64,000 bases of DNA, from NCBI RefSeq assembly GCF_000969605.1, contig NZ_JZUE01000025.1, forward strand, positions 1 to 64,000. The letters are read 5' to 3'. Under the pieces are notes generated by a model, which saw nothing but the letters and a program-made list of their open reading frames with translations, had not been told where the DNA came from and did no database searches. Positions 25,476 to 34,214 of this stretch are shown here, piece by piece. Position 1 is the stretch's first letter; every line of letters starts with the position of its first letter. This DNA is from Aquincola tertiaricarbonis. GTDB taxonomy: Bacteria; Pseudomonadota; Gammaproteobacteria; Burkholderiales; Burkholderiaceae_C. The translations under genes and the position numbers were made by a program.

Positions 25476-27086
25476 TCAACGGGGTGTGAGCACGGCGGGC
25501 GGCAGGCCCAGCACGTCGTCGCGCAGCTCGCGCTTGAGCACCTTGCCCATCGGGTTGCGCGGCAGCGCGGCCAGCACATGCCAGCGGCGCGGCACCTGGT
25601 AGTCGGCCAGCTGCTGCAGGCAGGCGGCCTGCAGCGCCGCCAGGTCCAGCGTGACGCCGTCGCGCGGCACCACGCAGGCGGCGATGTCCTCACCCAGGCC
25701 GGGGTGCGGCACCGCCACCACCGCCGCGTCGGCCACGCCGGCACAGCGGTACAGCACTTCCTCGATGGCGGCCGAGGCGATCTTCAAGCCGCCGCGGTTG
25801 ATGATGTCCTTCTTGCGGTCGACGAAGTGCAGGTGGCCTTCGTCGTCGATGCGGCCGATGTCGCCGGTGCGCACCCAGCCGTCGACGAAGGTCTCGGCGG
25901 TGGCCTGCGGGTTGCGCAGGTAGCCCAGCGCGGCGCTGGGGCCGGCGAACACGATCTCGCCCACCGCACCGGCCGGCAGCGGCTGGCCGTCGTCGCCGAT
26001 CACGCGCACCGCGCAGCCGGGCATCGGCTGGCCGATGCAGCCGGCCTTGCGCGGCAGGAACCACGGCGACAGGAAGGTGCCGGCCGGGCCGGTCTCGGTC
26101 ATGCCCCAGATGTGCACCTGGTCGACCCACGGCAGCCGGGTGCGGAACTTGGCGATCAACTCGGCCGGCATCACCGCGCCGCCGTAACCCAGCCGCCGCA
26201 CACGCGACAGGTCATAACCGCCGCGGGCGTACTCGTCGATCATGAAGTGCAGCGGCGCGGTGACGCCGTGATACACGCTGGTGCCTTCGGTCTCGATCAG
26301 CCGCAGGCGGCCCGCGTTGTCCAGCGTGTCTTCTTCCAGCACCACGCCGGCGCCATGCACCCACGAGGCCATGCACGCCATGTTGAGCACGCTGCTGGTG
26401 AAGATGGGCCAGGCGCCCTGGTAGGTGTCGCCAGGGGTCAGGCCCACGCCGCTGCCCACCGCCAGGCCGGCGAAGAGCTGGCTGCGGTGGTTGTGCATCA
26501 CCGCCTTCGAGCGTGCGGTGGTGCCCGAGGTGAACAGCAGGCAGCTTAGGTCTTCCGGCTGAGGTGGCGGCACGTCTTGCAGCGGCGGATCGAAGCTGTG
26601 TTCGGGGTCGGGCCACTGCACCGGGCTGCCGGGCGCCGCGTCCAGCAGCAGCGGCCTGGCTGCCGGGTACAGCCGCGCCAGGCGGTCGGCCGCAGTCGCG
26701 GTGGTCACCACGAGGTCGGGCGCCACCAGGTCGAAGGCATGGCGCAGTTCGTCGTCCGACGCACGCAGGTTCAGCGGTGCCACCGCGGCGCCCAGCGCCC
26801 AGCAGCCCAGGGCCGTCAGCACGCCTTCGCGCGCCGCGGTGTTGGCCAGCAGCAGCGCCACGCGCCCGCCGGGCCGCAGGCCGCGGGCGTGCAGCGAGCG
26901 GGCCATCGCCTCCATGCGGATCACCAACTGCAGGTAGCTCAGCCGGTCGCGGTAGCCGCGGTGCGAAGGTGCCGACAGCGCCAGCTGGAAGCGCTGCTGC
27001 TGCGCGCGCCGGCGCAACAGGGCCGGCACCGTCAGGCCGTGCAGCTCGTTGGCCAGGGTGTCGAAGGCGGGTGCCGTGGTGTGCAT
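25476..27086 (-). CDS. Acyl-CoA synthetase (AMP-forming)
   Basis: From the ATG at 27086 the protein has 536 residues. ANL-superfamily motifs: P-loop LLFTSGTTARSKAVMH (A3), WGMTETGPAGTF (A5), GWVRTGDIGRIDDEGHLHFV (A7), DRKKDIINRGGLKI (A8) and the C-terminal lysine in NPMGKVLKREL (A10). It activates a carboxylic acid to its CoA thioester, the entry step of the operon's beta-oxidation. It lies 8 bases after the SDR gene. The substrate is not predictable by eye. Confidence 0.92.
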   Translation of the reverse strand: MHTTAPAFDTLANELHGLTVPALLRRRAQQQRFQLALSAPSHRGYRDRLSYLQLVIRMEAMARSLHARGLRPGGRVALLLANTAAREGVLTALGCWALGAAVAPLNLRASDDELRHAFDLVAPDLVVTTATAADRLARLYPAARPLLLDAAPGSPVQWPDPEHSFDPPLQDVPPPQPEDLSCLLFTSGTTARSKAVMHNHRSQLFAGLAVGSGVGLTPGDTYQGAWPIFTSSVLNMACMASWVHGAGVVLEEDTLDNAGRLRLIETEGTSVYHGVTAPLHFMIDEYARGGYDLSRVRRLGYGGAVMPAELIAKFRTRLPWVDQVHIWGMTETGPAGTFLSPWFLPRKAGCIGQPMPGCAVRVIGDDGQPLPAGAVGEIVFAGPSAALGYLRNPQATAETFVDGWVRTGDIGRIDDEGHLHFVDRKKDIINRGGLKIASAAIEEVLYRCAGVADAAVVAVPHPGLGEDIAACVVPRDGVTLDLAALQAACLQQLADYQVPRRWHVLAALPRNPMGKVLKRELRDDVLGLPPAVLTPR

Positions 27087-27094
27087 CGGGCCGC

Positions 27095-27805
27095 TCACGC
27101 GATGCTGTAGCCGCCGTCCACGGGCAGCGTCACGCCGGTGATGTAGCGGGCATCGGCCGACAGCAGGAAGGCCGCGGCCTTGGCCACGTCGGCCGGCTCG
27201 CCCATCATGCCGGCCGGCAGCCGCTGCAGCACCGCGGCACTGCGCAGCGGGTCGGCCATCACCGGGGCGGCCATGCGGGTCTTGATCCAACCCGGGGCCA
27301 CCGCATTGACGCGGATGTGCTGCGGCGCTAAGGCCACCGCCAAAGAGCGGGTCAAGGCCACCACCGCGCCCTTGCTGGCGGTGTAGGCCGGGTTGTGGGC
27401 CGAGCCGAAGTAGCTCCACATCGACGCGAAGTTGAGCACCGCGCCGCGCTGCCGCGCCAATGCTTCGCGAAACGCCAAGCAGGCCAGCTGCGTGCCGTTG
27501 AGGTTGATGTCCACCACCTGCCGGAAGCCTTCGATGGTGAACTCACGCCCCTCGCGCAGGATCACGCCCGCGGCATTGACGAGCACCGACACGTCGGGCT
27601 CACGTATGGCCACGGCCTGCACGGCGGCGGCATCGGTGATGTCCATCCGTTCGAAGGTGATGCCGCTGCCTTCCAGCTCGGGCTCGGTGTCCAGGCCCAG
27701 CGCCAGCACGCGGTAGCCGCGGGCCCGCAGTTCGAGGCCGGTGGCCAGGCCCAGGCCGGTGCCGCCGCCGGTGATCACGGCCACGGGAGAAGAGGTGTTG
27801 GTCAT
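27095..27805 (-). CDS. Short-chain dehydrogenase/reductase
   Basis: Compact 236-residue SDR: TGGGTGLG cofactor motif, VLVNAAGVI, catalytic serine in LNFASMWSYFG, YTASK and the C-terminal TGVTLPVDGGYSIA. The beta-2 end (ALGLDTEP) lacks the basic residues typical of strict NADP enzymes. It shares an operon position between the GldA-like dehydrogenase and the acyl-CoA ligase. Confidence 0.9.
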   Translation of the reverse strand: MTNTSSPVAVITGGGTGLGLATGLELRARGYRVLALGLDTEPELEGSGITFERMDITDAAAVQAVAIREPDVSVLVNAAGVILREGREFTIEGFRQVVDINLNGTQLACLAFREALARQRGAVLNFASMWSYFGSAHNPAYTASKGAVVALTRSLAVALAPQHIRVNAVAPGWIKTRMAAPVMADPLRSAAVLQRLPAGMMGEPADVAKAAAFLLSADARYITGVTLPVDGGYSIA

Positions 27806-27826
27806 GAAACGATCCGATGCAGCAGG

Positions 27827-28939
27827 TCAGGCAGCGGCCAGGCGCTCGAGCGTGCGCATGGCGGCAACGAAGTCAGGGGCGGCCAGCGGCCGCTGGAAGT
27901 TGGGCACGTGCGGCGCGGTCATCGTGCCAGCGGCGATGCGCTGCAGCAGCGCCTCGTCCACCGCCCCGGCGCCGAGGGCCTGCAGGTGCGTGGGCAGGCC
28001 GAGCGCGCGGTAGAAGGCCAGCTGCTCATGCACAAAGGCTTCGGCGCGCTCTTCCAGCACCCACTGCACCAGCAGCGCATAGGCCACCTGCAGGCCGTGC
28101 AGCGCACGGCCGACGCCCGCTGCCAGCGGCAGGCCGCGGGTCATCGCATGGGCCAGCGAGAGGCCCGAGTTCTCGAAGGCCAGGCCGCTCAGCAGCACCA
28201 GCGCCTCGGTCAGCCGCTCGAAGGCGGCGTCGGGCTCGCCACGCTCGGCCGCCGCCAGCGCGGCCAGCGCATCGGCGCGGATCACGCGGTCGCAGGCCTT
28301 GGCGATCTCGGCCGCCGCCAGGGTCGACACGCCGCCGAACGAATTCCGCGCACCGCTGCGCCGGCACTGGTCGCCTTCGTACAGCTTGGCCAGCGCATCG
28401 CCGATGCCCGACAGCAGCAGCACCCGCGGCGCCTTGACGAGCAGCCGGGTGTCGACGATCACCGCATCGGGGTTGCGCGGCAGGTGCTCCACCGACAGCA
28501 TGCGGTGCGCATCGTCGTAGTAAACGAAGTTCTTGCTGCACGGCCCGTCGTTGGACGCGGCGGTGGCGATCACCACCAGCGGCGTGCCCAGCAGCCGGGC
28601 CACCGCCTTGCCGGTGTCCACGCCCTTGCCGCCGCCGGCGGCGATGACGACGTGCGGCGGCAAGCCGGCCGCACGCGCCTGCGCCACGCAGCCGTCCACC
28701 GTCGGATGCGTCACCTCGCCTTCGGCGATCACGGTGCGCAGCCGCACGCCCGCCGCTTCGCAGGCCTGGCCGAGCGCGGGCTGCAGCATCGCCTGCACCA
28801 CGCCGTCGCATACCAGCAGCGCCTCGGTACCCAGGCTGCGCACTACATCGCCTGCGATGGCCAGCGCCCCCGGGCCCTGGTAGTAGCGGTGGGCCGCGCC
28901 GAAGCTGCGGATGCCCTCGGGAAGCCGTTGCAGCGTCAT
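27827..28939 (-). CDS. GldA-like iron-containing/glycerol dehydrogenase family protein
   Basis: The 370-residue protein fits group III (dehydroquinate-synthase-like fold) metal-dependent dehydrogenases: AAGGGKGVDTGKAVA, VIATAASNDGPCSKN, and metal ligands in GIGDALAKL, LSLAHAMTRG and GRALHGLQVAYALL. Family members oxidise glycerol or related polyols; the substrate here is open. It lies 4 bases after the transketolase C-terminal subunit, suggesting the two act on related polyol or keto compounds. Confidence 0.88.
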   Translation of the reverse strand: MTLQRLPEGIRSFGAAHRYYQGPGALAIAGDVVRSLGTEALLVCDGVVQAMLQPALGQACEAAGVRLRTVIAEGEVTHPTVDGCVAQARAAGLPPHVVIAAGGGKGVDTGKAVARLLGTPLVVIATAASNDGPCSKNFVYYDDAHRMLSVEHLPRNPDAVIVDTRLLVKAPRVLLLSGIGDALAKLYEGDQCRRSGARNSFGGVSTLAAAEIAKACDRVIRADALAALAAAERGEPDAAFERLTEALVLLSGLAFENSGLSLAHAMTRGLPLAAGVGRALHGLQVAYALLVQWVLEERAEAFVHEQLAFYRALGLPTHLQALGAGAVDEALLQRIAAGTMTAPHVPNFQRPLAAPDFVAAMRTLERLAAA

Positions 28940-28943
28940 CGCT

Positions 28944-29945
28944 TCAGGCCCCGATCCATGCCGACACCCGCTCGCAGATGCGGGCGGTGCTCAGGCCGTA
29001 GCGGTCGTACAACCAGGCCTGCGAGCCGCATTCGATGAACTGGTCGGGGATGGCGATCTTGAGCAGCGGCTTGTGCATGCCGGCTTCGTACAGCGCATCC
29101 ACCACCAGGCTGGCCAGGCCGCCCATCGCCACATGGTTCTCCGCCACCACGATGCGGTCTACCGTGGCCGCGAACCGCAGCAGGCCTTCGGTGTCGAAGG
29201 GCTTGATGGTGGCGCTGTGGAACACCGCCGACGGCTGGCCGTGGGCATCGAAATGCGCCTTCGCGTCCAGGCAGCGCTCGGTCATGATGCCGGTGGACAC
29301 GAAGCCGATGCGCCCGCCCTGCCCCACCACATGGCCGCGGCCGATCTGCAGCCGGTGCGTGGCCGGGTCGAACACCACTGGCACCTGCGCCCGCAGCAGC
29401 CGGCAGTACAGCGTGCCGGGCAGGTCGGCGGCCATCTCGGCCACCTGCGCCATCTCGGTGGCGTCGGCCGGGTCGAGCACCGTCAGGTTGGGGATGGAGC
29501 GCATCAGCGCCAGGTCCTCGATGGCCTGGTGCGTGCCGCCATAACCCGAGGCCAGGCCCGGGTTGCCGGCGAACACCTTCACGTTCTCGTGGCTGTGGGC
29601 ACATGCGATGGCGATGAAGTCGTAGGCCCTGCGGCTGGCGAAGGTGCCGTAGGTGGTGCAGTAGGCCACCTTGCCCACCTTCGACAGGCCGGCCGCCACC
29701 ATCGTCAAGGCCTGCTCGGCCATGCCGACGTTGAAGAAGCGCTCAGGGTGCTCGCGCCGGAAGTCGTGCACGTCGGTGTATTTGCCGAGGTCGGCGGTCA
29801 GCACCACCAGCTCGGGATGCTTTTGGGCCGCGCGCAGCAGGCCTTGCGAAAACGGCGCGAACTGCGAAGCGCGGCCCACCACGGCCTCCGATTCGCCCAT
29901 GCCGAGCGTGCGGCCCGCGGGCCGGCTTGCCACGGTGTCAGCCAT
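28944..29945 (-). CDS. Transketolase-like protein, C-terminal subunit
   Basis: From the ATG at 29945 the protein has 333 residues: pyrimidine-binding domain with FFNVGMAEQALTMVAAGLS and TTYGTFASRRAYDFIAI, then the C-terminal domain (IVVAENHVAMGGLASLVVDA). It overlaps the N-terminal subunit gene by 8 bases, so the two are translated together and form a split, thiamine-diphosphate-dependent transketolase. Split forms serve specialised carbohydrate pathways in many bacteria. Confidence 0.92.
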   Translation of the reverse strand: MADTVASRPAGRTLGMGESEAVVGRASQFAPFSQGLLRAAQKHPELVVLTADLGKYTDVHDFRREHPERFFNVGMAEQALTMVAAGLSKVGKVAYCTTYGTFASRRAYDFIAIACAHSHENVKVFAGNPGLASGYGGTHQAIEDLALMRSIPNLTVLDPADATEMAQVAEMAADLPGTLYCRLLRAQVPVVFDPATHRLQIGRGHVVGQGGRIGFVSTGIMTERCLDAKAHFDAHGQPSAVFHSATIKPFDTEGLLRFAATVDRIVVAENHVAMGGLASLVVDALYEAGMHKPLLKIAIPDQFIECGSQAWLYDRYGLSTARICERVSAWIGA

Positions 29946-30813
29946 GCTGTTCCTCCAGTTCACGCGAGACGGCGTCCCATTCCTGTTCGTCGATGCGGAT
30001 GAAGTGCGCGCGGTCACGTGTCTCGAGCCGCGGCACGCCCTTGCCGGGCTTGGTGCGCAGCACCACCGCCTTGGGCCGGCCGCGCCGCTCGCGCGCCCAG
30101 GCAAAGGCCGTCACCAGCTGCGACACGTCGTTGCCGTCGATCTCGTGCGTGTCCCAGCCGAAGGCGTGGAAGCGCTCGGTCACCGGATCCACCGGCACCA
30201 CCAGCGGGCCGTCGGCCTGGATGCCGTTGCAGTCGATCCAGCACACCAGGTTGTCCAGCTTGAAGGCACCACCGGCGCTGGCCGCTTCCCAGGTGGAACC
30301 CTCCTGCAGCTCACCGTCGGAGATCTCCACGTGGATGGCCGCGCGCCGGCCATCGAGCCGGTAGCCCAGCGCTGCACCCACAGCGATGCCCAGGCCGTGG
30401 CCCAGCGAGCCGCCGGTCATCTCGATGCCGGGCAGCCGGCCTTCCATCGTGCTCATCTCCAGCGGGCTGCCGTCGGCTCCGTAGCTGGCCAGATCGTCGA
30501 GGCCGATCACACCCAGCTCGGCCAGAACCGCCCACAGCGCGATGGAGTAGTGGCCGGTGGACAGGTAGAAGCGCTGGCGGTCGGTGCGCTTGAAGTCCAC
30601 GTCCTGGGGCATGAACTCGTGGAAGTACAGCACCGCCAGGAAGTCGGCGATGCCCAGCCCCTGGCCCAGGTAGCCCTGCCCCTTGCCACGCGCCTGCGTG
30701 ACCATGTGGCGCCGCAGCCGCAGCGCCCGTTCGCGCAGCGAGGCCAGCGTGGCCGCACTGGCACCGGTCGTCATGTCCATGCCCTTGCCTCCCTCTTTGG
30801 TTGCCGTTTGCAT
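29938..30813 (-). CDS. Transketolase-like protein, N-terminal (thiamine-diphosphate) subunit
   Basis: About 291 residues. ThDP-domain features: FYLSTGHYSIALWAVLAELG, GGSLGHGLGIAVGAALG and the ThDP/metal motif ISDGELQEGSTWEA with CWIDCNGIQADG. The ATG at 30813 overlaps the LivF stop (TGATG). An alternative start at 30780 follows a purine-rich GAGGGAGGCAAGG and may be the main one. With its partner it would move two-carbon ketol units; the acceptor is unknown. Confidence 0.92.
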   Translation of the reverse strand: MQTATKEGGKGMDMTTGASAATLASLRERALRLRRHMVTQARGKGQGYLGQGLGIADFLAVLYFHEFMPQDVDFKRTDRQRFYLSTGHYSIALWAVLAELGVIGLDDLASYGADGSPLEMSTMEGRLPGIEMTGGSLGHGLGIAVGAALGYRLDGRRAAIHVEISDGELQEGSTWEAASAGGAFKLDNLVCWIDCNGIQADGPLVVPVDPVTERFHAFGWDTHEIDGNDVSQLVTAFAWARERRGRPKAVVLRTKPGKGVPRLETRDRAHFIRIDEQEWDAVSRELEEQHG

Positions 30814-31529
30814 CACAGTCCGAGGTAGCTGCTGCGCAGCTTCTCGTTGCGCAGCAGGTCGCTGCCCGAGCCCGACATCCCGATGACGCCGTTCTCCATC
30901 ACGTAGCCGTGGTCGGCCATCTGCAGCACCTTGAAGACGTTCTGCTCGATGACCAGCACCGAGATGCCCAGCGCTCGGATGCGGCCGATCGACTCGAACA
31001 GGCGGTCGGCCATGATGGGCGCTAGGCCCAGCGACGGCTCGTCCAGTGCCAGCAGCTTGGGCTTGGCCATCAGCGCCCGGCCCACCGCCACCATCTGCTG
31101 CTGGCCGCCCGACAAGGTGCCCGCCCGCTGCGCACGCCGCTCGGCCAGGATGGGGAAGATGTCGAGCACCTCGGCCAGCGTGCGCTCGCGCAACGCCCTG
31201 GCGCGTGGGTTGTGCGCGCCCACCAGCAGGTTCTCCTGCACCGACATGTCGGTGAACAGCTGCTTGCCCTCGGGCGACTGAACGAAGCCCGCCTCCACCA
31301 CGCGGTGCGCAGCCAAGCCCTGCAGCGCCACGCCATCGAGCCGCACTTCGCCGCCGGTGGCCCGCACCAGACCGGAGACCGTGCGCAGCAGCGTCGTCTT
31401 GCCTGCGCCGTTGGCGCCGATCAGCGCCACCATCTGGCCGCGCTCGACCACCAAGTCGATGCCGCGCAGCACCGTCACGTCGCCATAACCGGCGCGCAGG
31501 CCGGCCACCTCAAGCAGCGGCGTCGACAT
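30813..31529 (-). CDS. livF: Branched-chain amino acid-type ABC transporter ATPase LivF
   Basis: The 238-residue ATPase has Walker A GANGAGKTTLLR, signature LSGGQQQMVAVGRAL, Walker B LLALDEPSLGLAP and the family C-terminus. It is one of two nucleotide-binding subunits of a LIV/HAAT importer. Its start overlaps the LivG stop by 20 bases. In this operon the importer more likely carries the pathway's carboxylate than an amino acid. Confidence 0.92.
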   Translation of the reverse strand: MSTPLLEVAGLRAGYGDVTVLRGIDLVVERGQMVALIGANGAGKTTLLRTVSGLVRATGGEVRLDGVALQGLAAHRVVEAGFVQSPEGKQLFTDMSVQENLLVGAHNPRARALRERTLAEVLDIFPILAERRAQRAGTLSGGQQQMVAVGRALMAKPKLLALDEPSLGLAPIMADRLFESIGRIRALGISVLVIEQNVFKVLQMADHGYVMENGVIGMSGSGSDLLRNEKLRSSYLGL

Positions 31530-32250
31530 AGTCGTCTCCGAAGTAGGCCTTGAGCACGTCGGGCTGTCGCACCACGGCTTCGGGCGGGCCGTCGGCGATC
31601 AGCTCGCCGTGGTGCATCACGATCACGCGGTCGGACAGGCCCATGATCACCTTCATCACGTGCTCGATGATCAGCACCGTTACGCCGCGGTCGCGCACCT
31701 GCTTGACCAGGCCGACCATGGTCTGCGCCTCCTGCGGCGTGGCCCCGGCCACCACCTCGTCCATCAGCAGCAATGAAGGCTGGGTGGACAGCGCGCGGCC
31801 CAGCTCCACCTTGCGGCGATCGAAGGCCGTCAGCAGCTCGGCATCGGTACCGGCCAGCGCCTGCATCGACAAAAACTCGATCAGCTCGTCGGCCTGGCGC
31901 TGGCTGGCGGCGCGGTCGCGTGTCTTCTCAAGGTGGCCGACCACCAGGTTCTCGCGCACCGTCATGCCGCCGAAGGGCCGGGACAGCTGGAAGGTGCGCG
32001 CGATGCCCGCGGCGCACACCTCCCAGGGCTTGCGGCCGGCGATGTCGCGGCCTTCGAACACGATGCGGCCGGCATCGGCCCGTACGAAGCCGGCGATCAT
32101 GTTGAAGGCGGTGGTCTTGCCCGCGCCGTTGGGGCCGAGCAGGCCGAGGATCTCGCCGCGCCGCAGGCTGAAGCTCAGGTCCTTCACCGCCTGCAGGCCG
32201 CCGTAGCGCTTTGCCAGGCCTTCCACCGAGAGCAGCACGTCGCTGGTCAT
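31510..32250 (-). CDS. livG: Branched-chain amino acid-type ABC transporter ATPase LivG
   Basis: From the ATG at 32250 the protein has 246 residues with Walker A GPNGAGKTTAFNM, Q-loop region RTFQLSRPFGGMTV, Walker B LLLMDEVVAG and H-loop IIEHVM. The ABC signature is non-canonical: LTAFDRRKVELGRAL stands where LSxGQ is expected. The glutamate of Walker B is present. Its start overlaps the LivM stop in an ATGA arrangement. Confidence 0.9.
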   Translation of the reverse strand: MTSDVLLSVEGLAKRYGGLQAVKDLSFSLRRGEILGLLGPNGAGKTTAFNMIAGFVRADAGRIVFEGRDIAGRKPWEVCAAGIARTFQLSRPFGGMTVRENLVVGHLEKTRDRAASQRQADELIEFLSMQALAGTDAELLTAFDRRKVELGRALSTQPSLLLMDEVVAGATPQEAQTMVGLVKQVRDRGVTVLIIEHVMKVIMGLSDRVIVMHHGELIADGPPEAVVRQPDVLKAYFGDDYVDAAA

Positions 32251-33284
32251 CGTGCAGCCCCCCCGATCAGCCGCCGCGCCCAGCGCGACAGCGGCACCAG
32301 CAGCCCCTTGGGCAGGTACAGCACCGCCAGGATCAACACCAGGCCGTAGATCACCAGGTGCAGGCCCACCAGCTGGCCGCCCAGCTCGCTGCGCAGCACC
32401 TCCGACACCGGCGTGAGGAAGAAGGCGCCGATCACCGGCCCCAGCACCGTGCCCTGGCCACCGATGATGCTCATCAGCGCCATGTCGATGGACAGCTCCA
32501 CGCCCATGTTGCGCTCCGGGTTGATGAAGCGGATGAACTGCGCGTAGAAGGTGCCGCCCAGCGCGGTCATGAAGGCGCTGAGCGCGAATGCGGCCAGGTA
32601 GTAGCGCGTGGGGTTGATGCCCAGCGATTCGGCCGCATCGCGGTCGCCGCGGATGGCCTTCAGGCACACGCCCAGCCGGCTGCGCTCCATCCAGGCGGTG
32701 ATGCCCATCACCAGCAGCAGCATCGCCAGCATGATGTAGTAGTAGGGCACCTTGCTCTCGAACTGCATCGCCGCCCAGCTGGTGCCCACCAGCGGCACCG
32801 TCAGCCCCTGCGAGCCCTTGATGGCGATGCCGAACACGGCGTCGGTGTTCTCAAACCAGATGCGGATGATCTCGGCCACCGCGATGGTGGTCAGCGCGAA
32901 GTACGGGCCCTTCAGCCGCATGGTCGGGTAGCCGATGGCCACCGCCAGCACGGCCGCGGCCAGCGCCCCCACCAGCATGCCCAGCCAGGGTGACATGCCG
33001 GCATGCGTGAGCAACGTGACTGAGATGTAGCCGCCCACGCCGCTGAACACCGAATGCCCGAAGGACACCTGGCCCACATAGCCGCACACCAGGTTCCAGG
33101 CGCTGGCCAGGTAGGCGAAGTACAGCACCATGATCACCGAGTGCAGCCAATAGTCGTTGCGCACCAGCAGCGGCAGCAGCAGGGCCATCACCAGCACCAC
33201 GCCCCAGGCCAGCGTGTAGCGCATGCCGGCGCCGTTGCGCGCGGGCGCCAGCGGCGCGGCCGTCTTGATCGTCGTCGTGTTCAT
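32247..33284 (-). CDS. livM: Branched-chain amino acid-type ABC transporter permease LivM
   Basis: The 345-residue inner-membrane permease has about ten hydrophobic segments and the LIV-permease loop VGYVGQVSFGHSVFSGVGGY. The EAA-like cytoplasmic loop (LKAIRGDRDAAESLGINPTR) contacts the ATPases. It lies 10 bases after LivH. Confidence 0.92.
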   Translation of the reverse strand: MNTTTIKTAAPLAPARNGAGMRYTLAWGVVLVMALLLPLLVRNDYWLHSVIMVLYFAYLASAWNLVCGYVGQVSFGHSVFSGVGGYISVTLLTHAGMSPWLGMLVGALAAAVLAVAIGYPTMRLKGPYFALTTIAVAEIIRIWFENTDAVFGIAIKGSQGLTVPLVGTSWAAMQFESKVPYYYIMLAMLLLVMGITAWMERSRLGVCLKAIRGDRDAAESLGINPTRYYLAAFALSAFMTALGGTFYAQFIRFINPERNMGVELSIDMALMSIIGGQGTVLGPVIGAFFLTPVSEVLRSELGGQLVGLHLVIYGLVLILAVLYLPKGLLVPLSRWARRLIGGAAR

Positions 33285-33294
33285 GCGCGGTACC

Positions 33295-34179
33295 TCAGCG
33301 CTTGCCCATCAGCCCCTGCGGCCGCAGCAGCAGGATCAGGATGAACAGGGCCAGCGAGAAGATGGACGCCGTGGGCGTGGTGACGAACTGCGCCGCCACC
33401 GACTCGAACACGCCGATCACCAGCCCCCCCACCAGCGAGCCGGCGATGCTGCCGATGCCGCCCAGCACCACCACGATGAAGGACTTGATGCCGAAGCTCA
33501 GCCCCACGCTGGGCGTCAGCGGGATGAAGGGCGCCAGCAGGCAGCCCATGGCGCCCACGATGGCGCAGCCCAGGCCGAAGGTGGTGTTGTAAACCTGGCT
33601 CACGTTGATGCCCGACATCGCCGCGCCGTCGCGGTTCTGCGCGGTGGCGCGGATGGCGCGGCCCATGTCGGTGCGGGCCAGCCACAGCGCCAGCGCACCG
33701 GCGATGGCGATTGAGGCGACGCAGCCCACCACGCGGAAGGTGTTGAGCGGGTAGTCGCCCAGGCTGATCGTGGTCTGCTGGATGCTCGACGGCACCGAGC
33801 GCACGTTGGCTCCGAAGGCCATCAGCGCCAGGTTGTCGATCACGATGTAGACACCCGCGGTCAGCAGCAGCGCGCTGATCGGCTCGACCACCAGCGCGCG
33901 CTCCCGGCGGATCAGCGGCGCGATGATGGTGGCCTGCACCGCATAGCCCAGGCCGAACATCACCGGCACCGCCACCAGCGCCGACACGTACGGATCGAAG
34001 CCCAGCCAGTGGTGCAGCCAGAAGGCGATGTACATCGACAGCATCAGGAACGAGCCGTGCGCGAAGTTGACGATGCGCAGCACGCCGAAGATCAGGCTCA
34101 GGCCCAGCGCGATGCCGCCGTACATGGCGCCGATCAGCACGCCGTTCAGCGCCGAGTAGGTGAGGATGTAGCTGTCCAA
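33295..34179 (-). CDS. livH: Branched-chain amino acid-type ABC transporter permease LivH
   Basis: The 294-residue permease has multiple membrane helices, the N-terminal GVLIGAMYGGIALGLSLIFG and the cytoplasmic loop RATAQNRDGAAMSGINVSQV characteristic of LivH. It pairs with LivM to form the channel. It starts 35 bases after the receptor gene. Confidence 0.92.
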   Translation of the reverse strand: MDSYILTYSALNGVLIGAMYGGIALGLSLIFGVLRIVNFAHGSFLMLSMYIAFWLHHWLGFDPYVSALVAVPVMFGLGYAVQATIIAPLIRRERALVVEPISALLLTAGVYIVIDNLALMAFGANVRSVPSSIQQTTISLGDYPLNTFRVVGCVASIAIAGALALWLARTDMGRAIRATAQNRDGAAMSGINVSQVYNTTFGLGCAIVGAMGCLLAPFIPLTPSVGLSFGIKSFIVVVLGGIGSIAGSLVGGLVIGVFESVAAQFVTTPTASIFSLALFILILLLRPQGLMGKR

Positions 34180-34214
34180 GGCAGTTCTCCGCAGCCGCGT
34201 TCGTCAGCCGCTGC

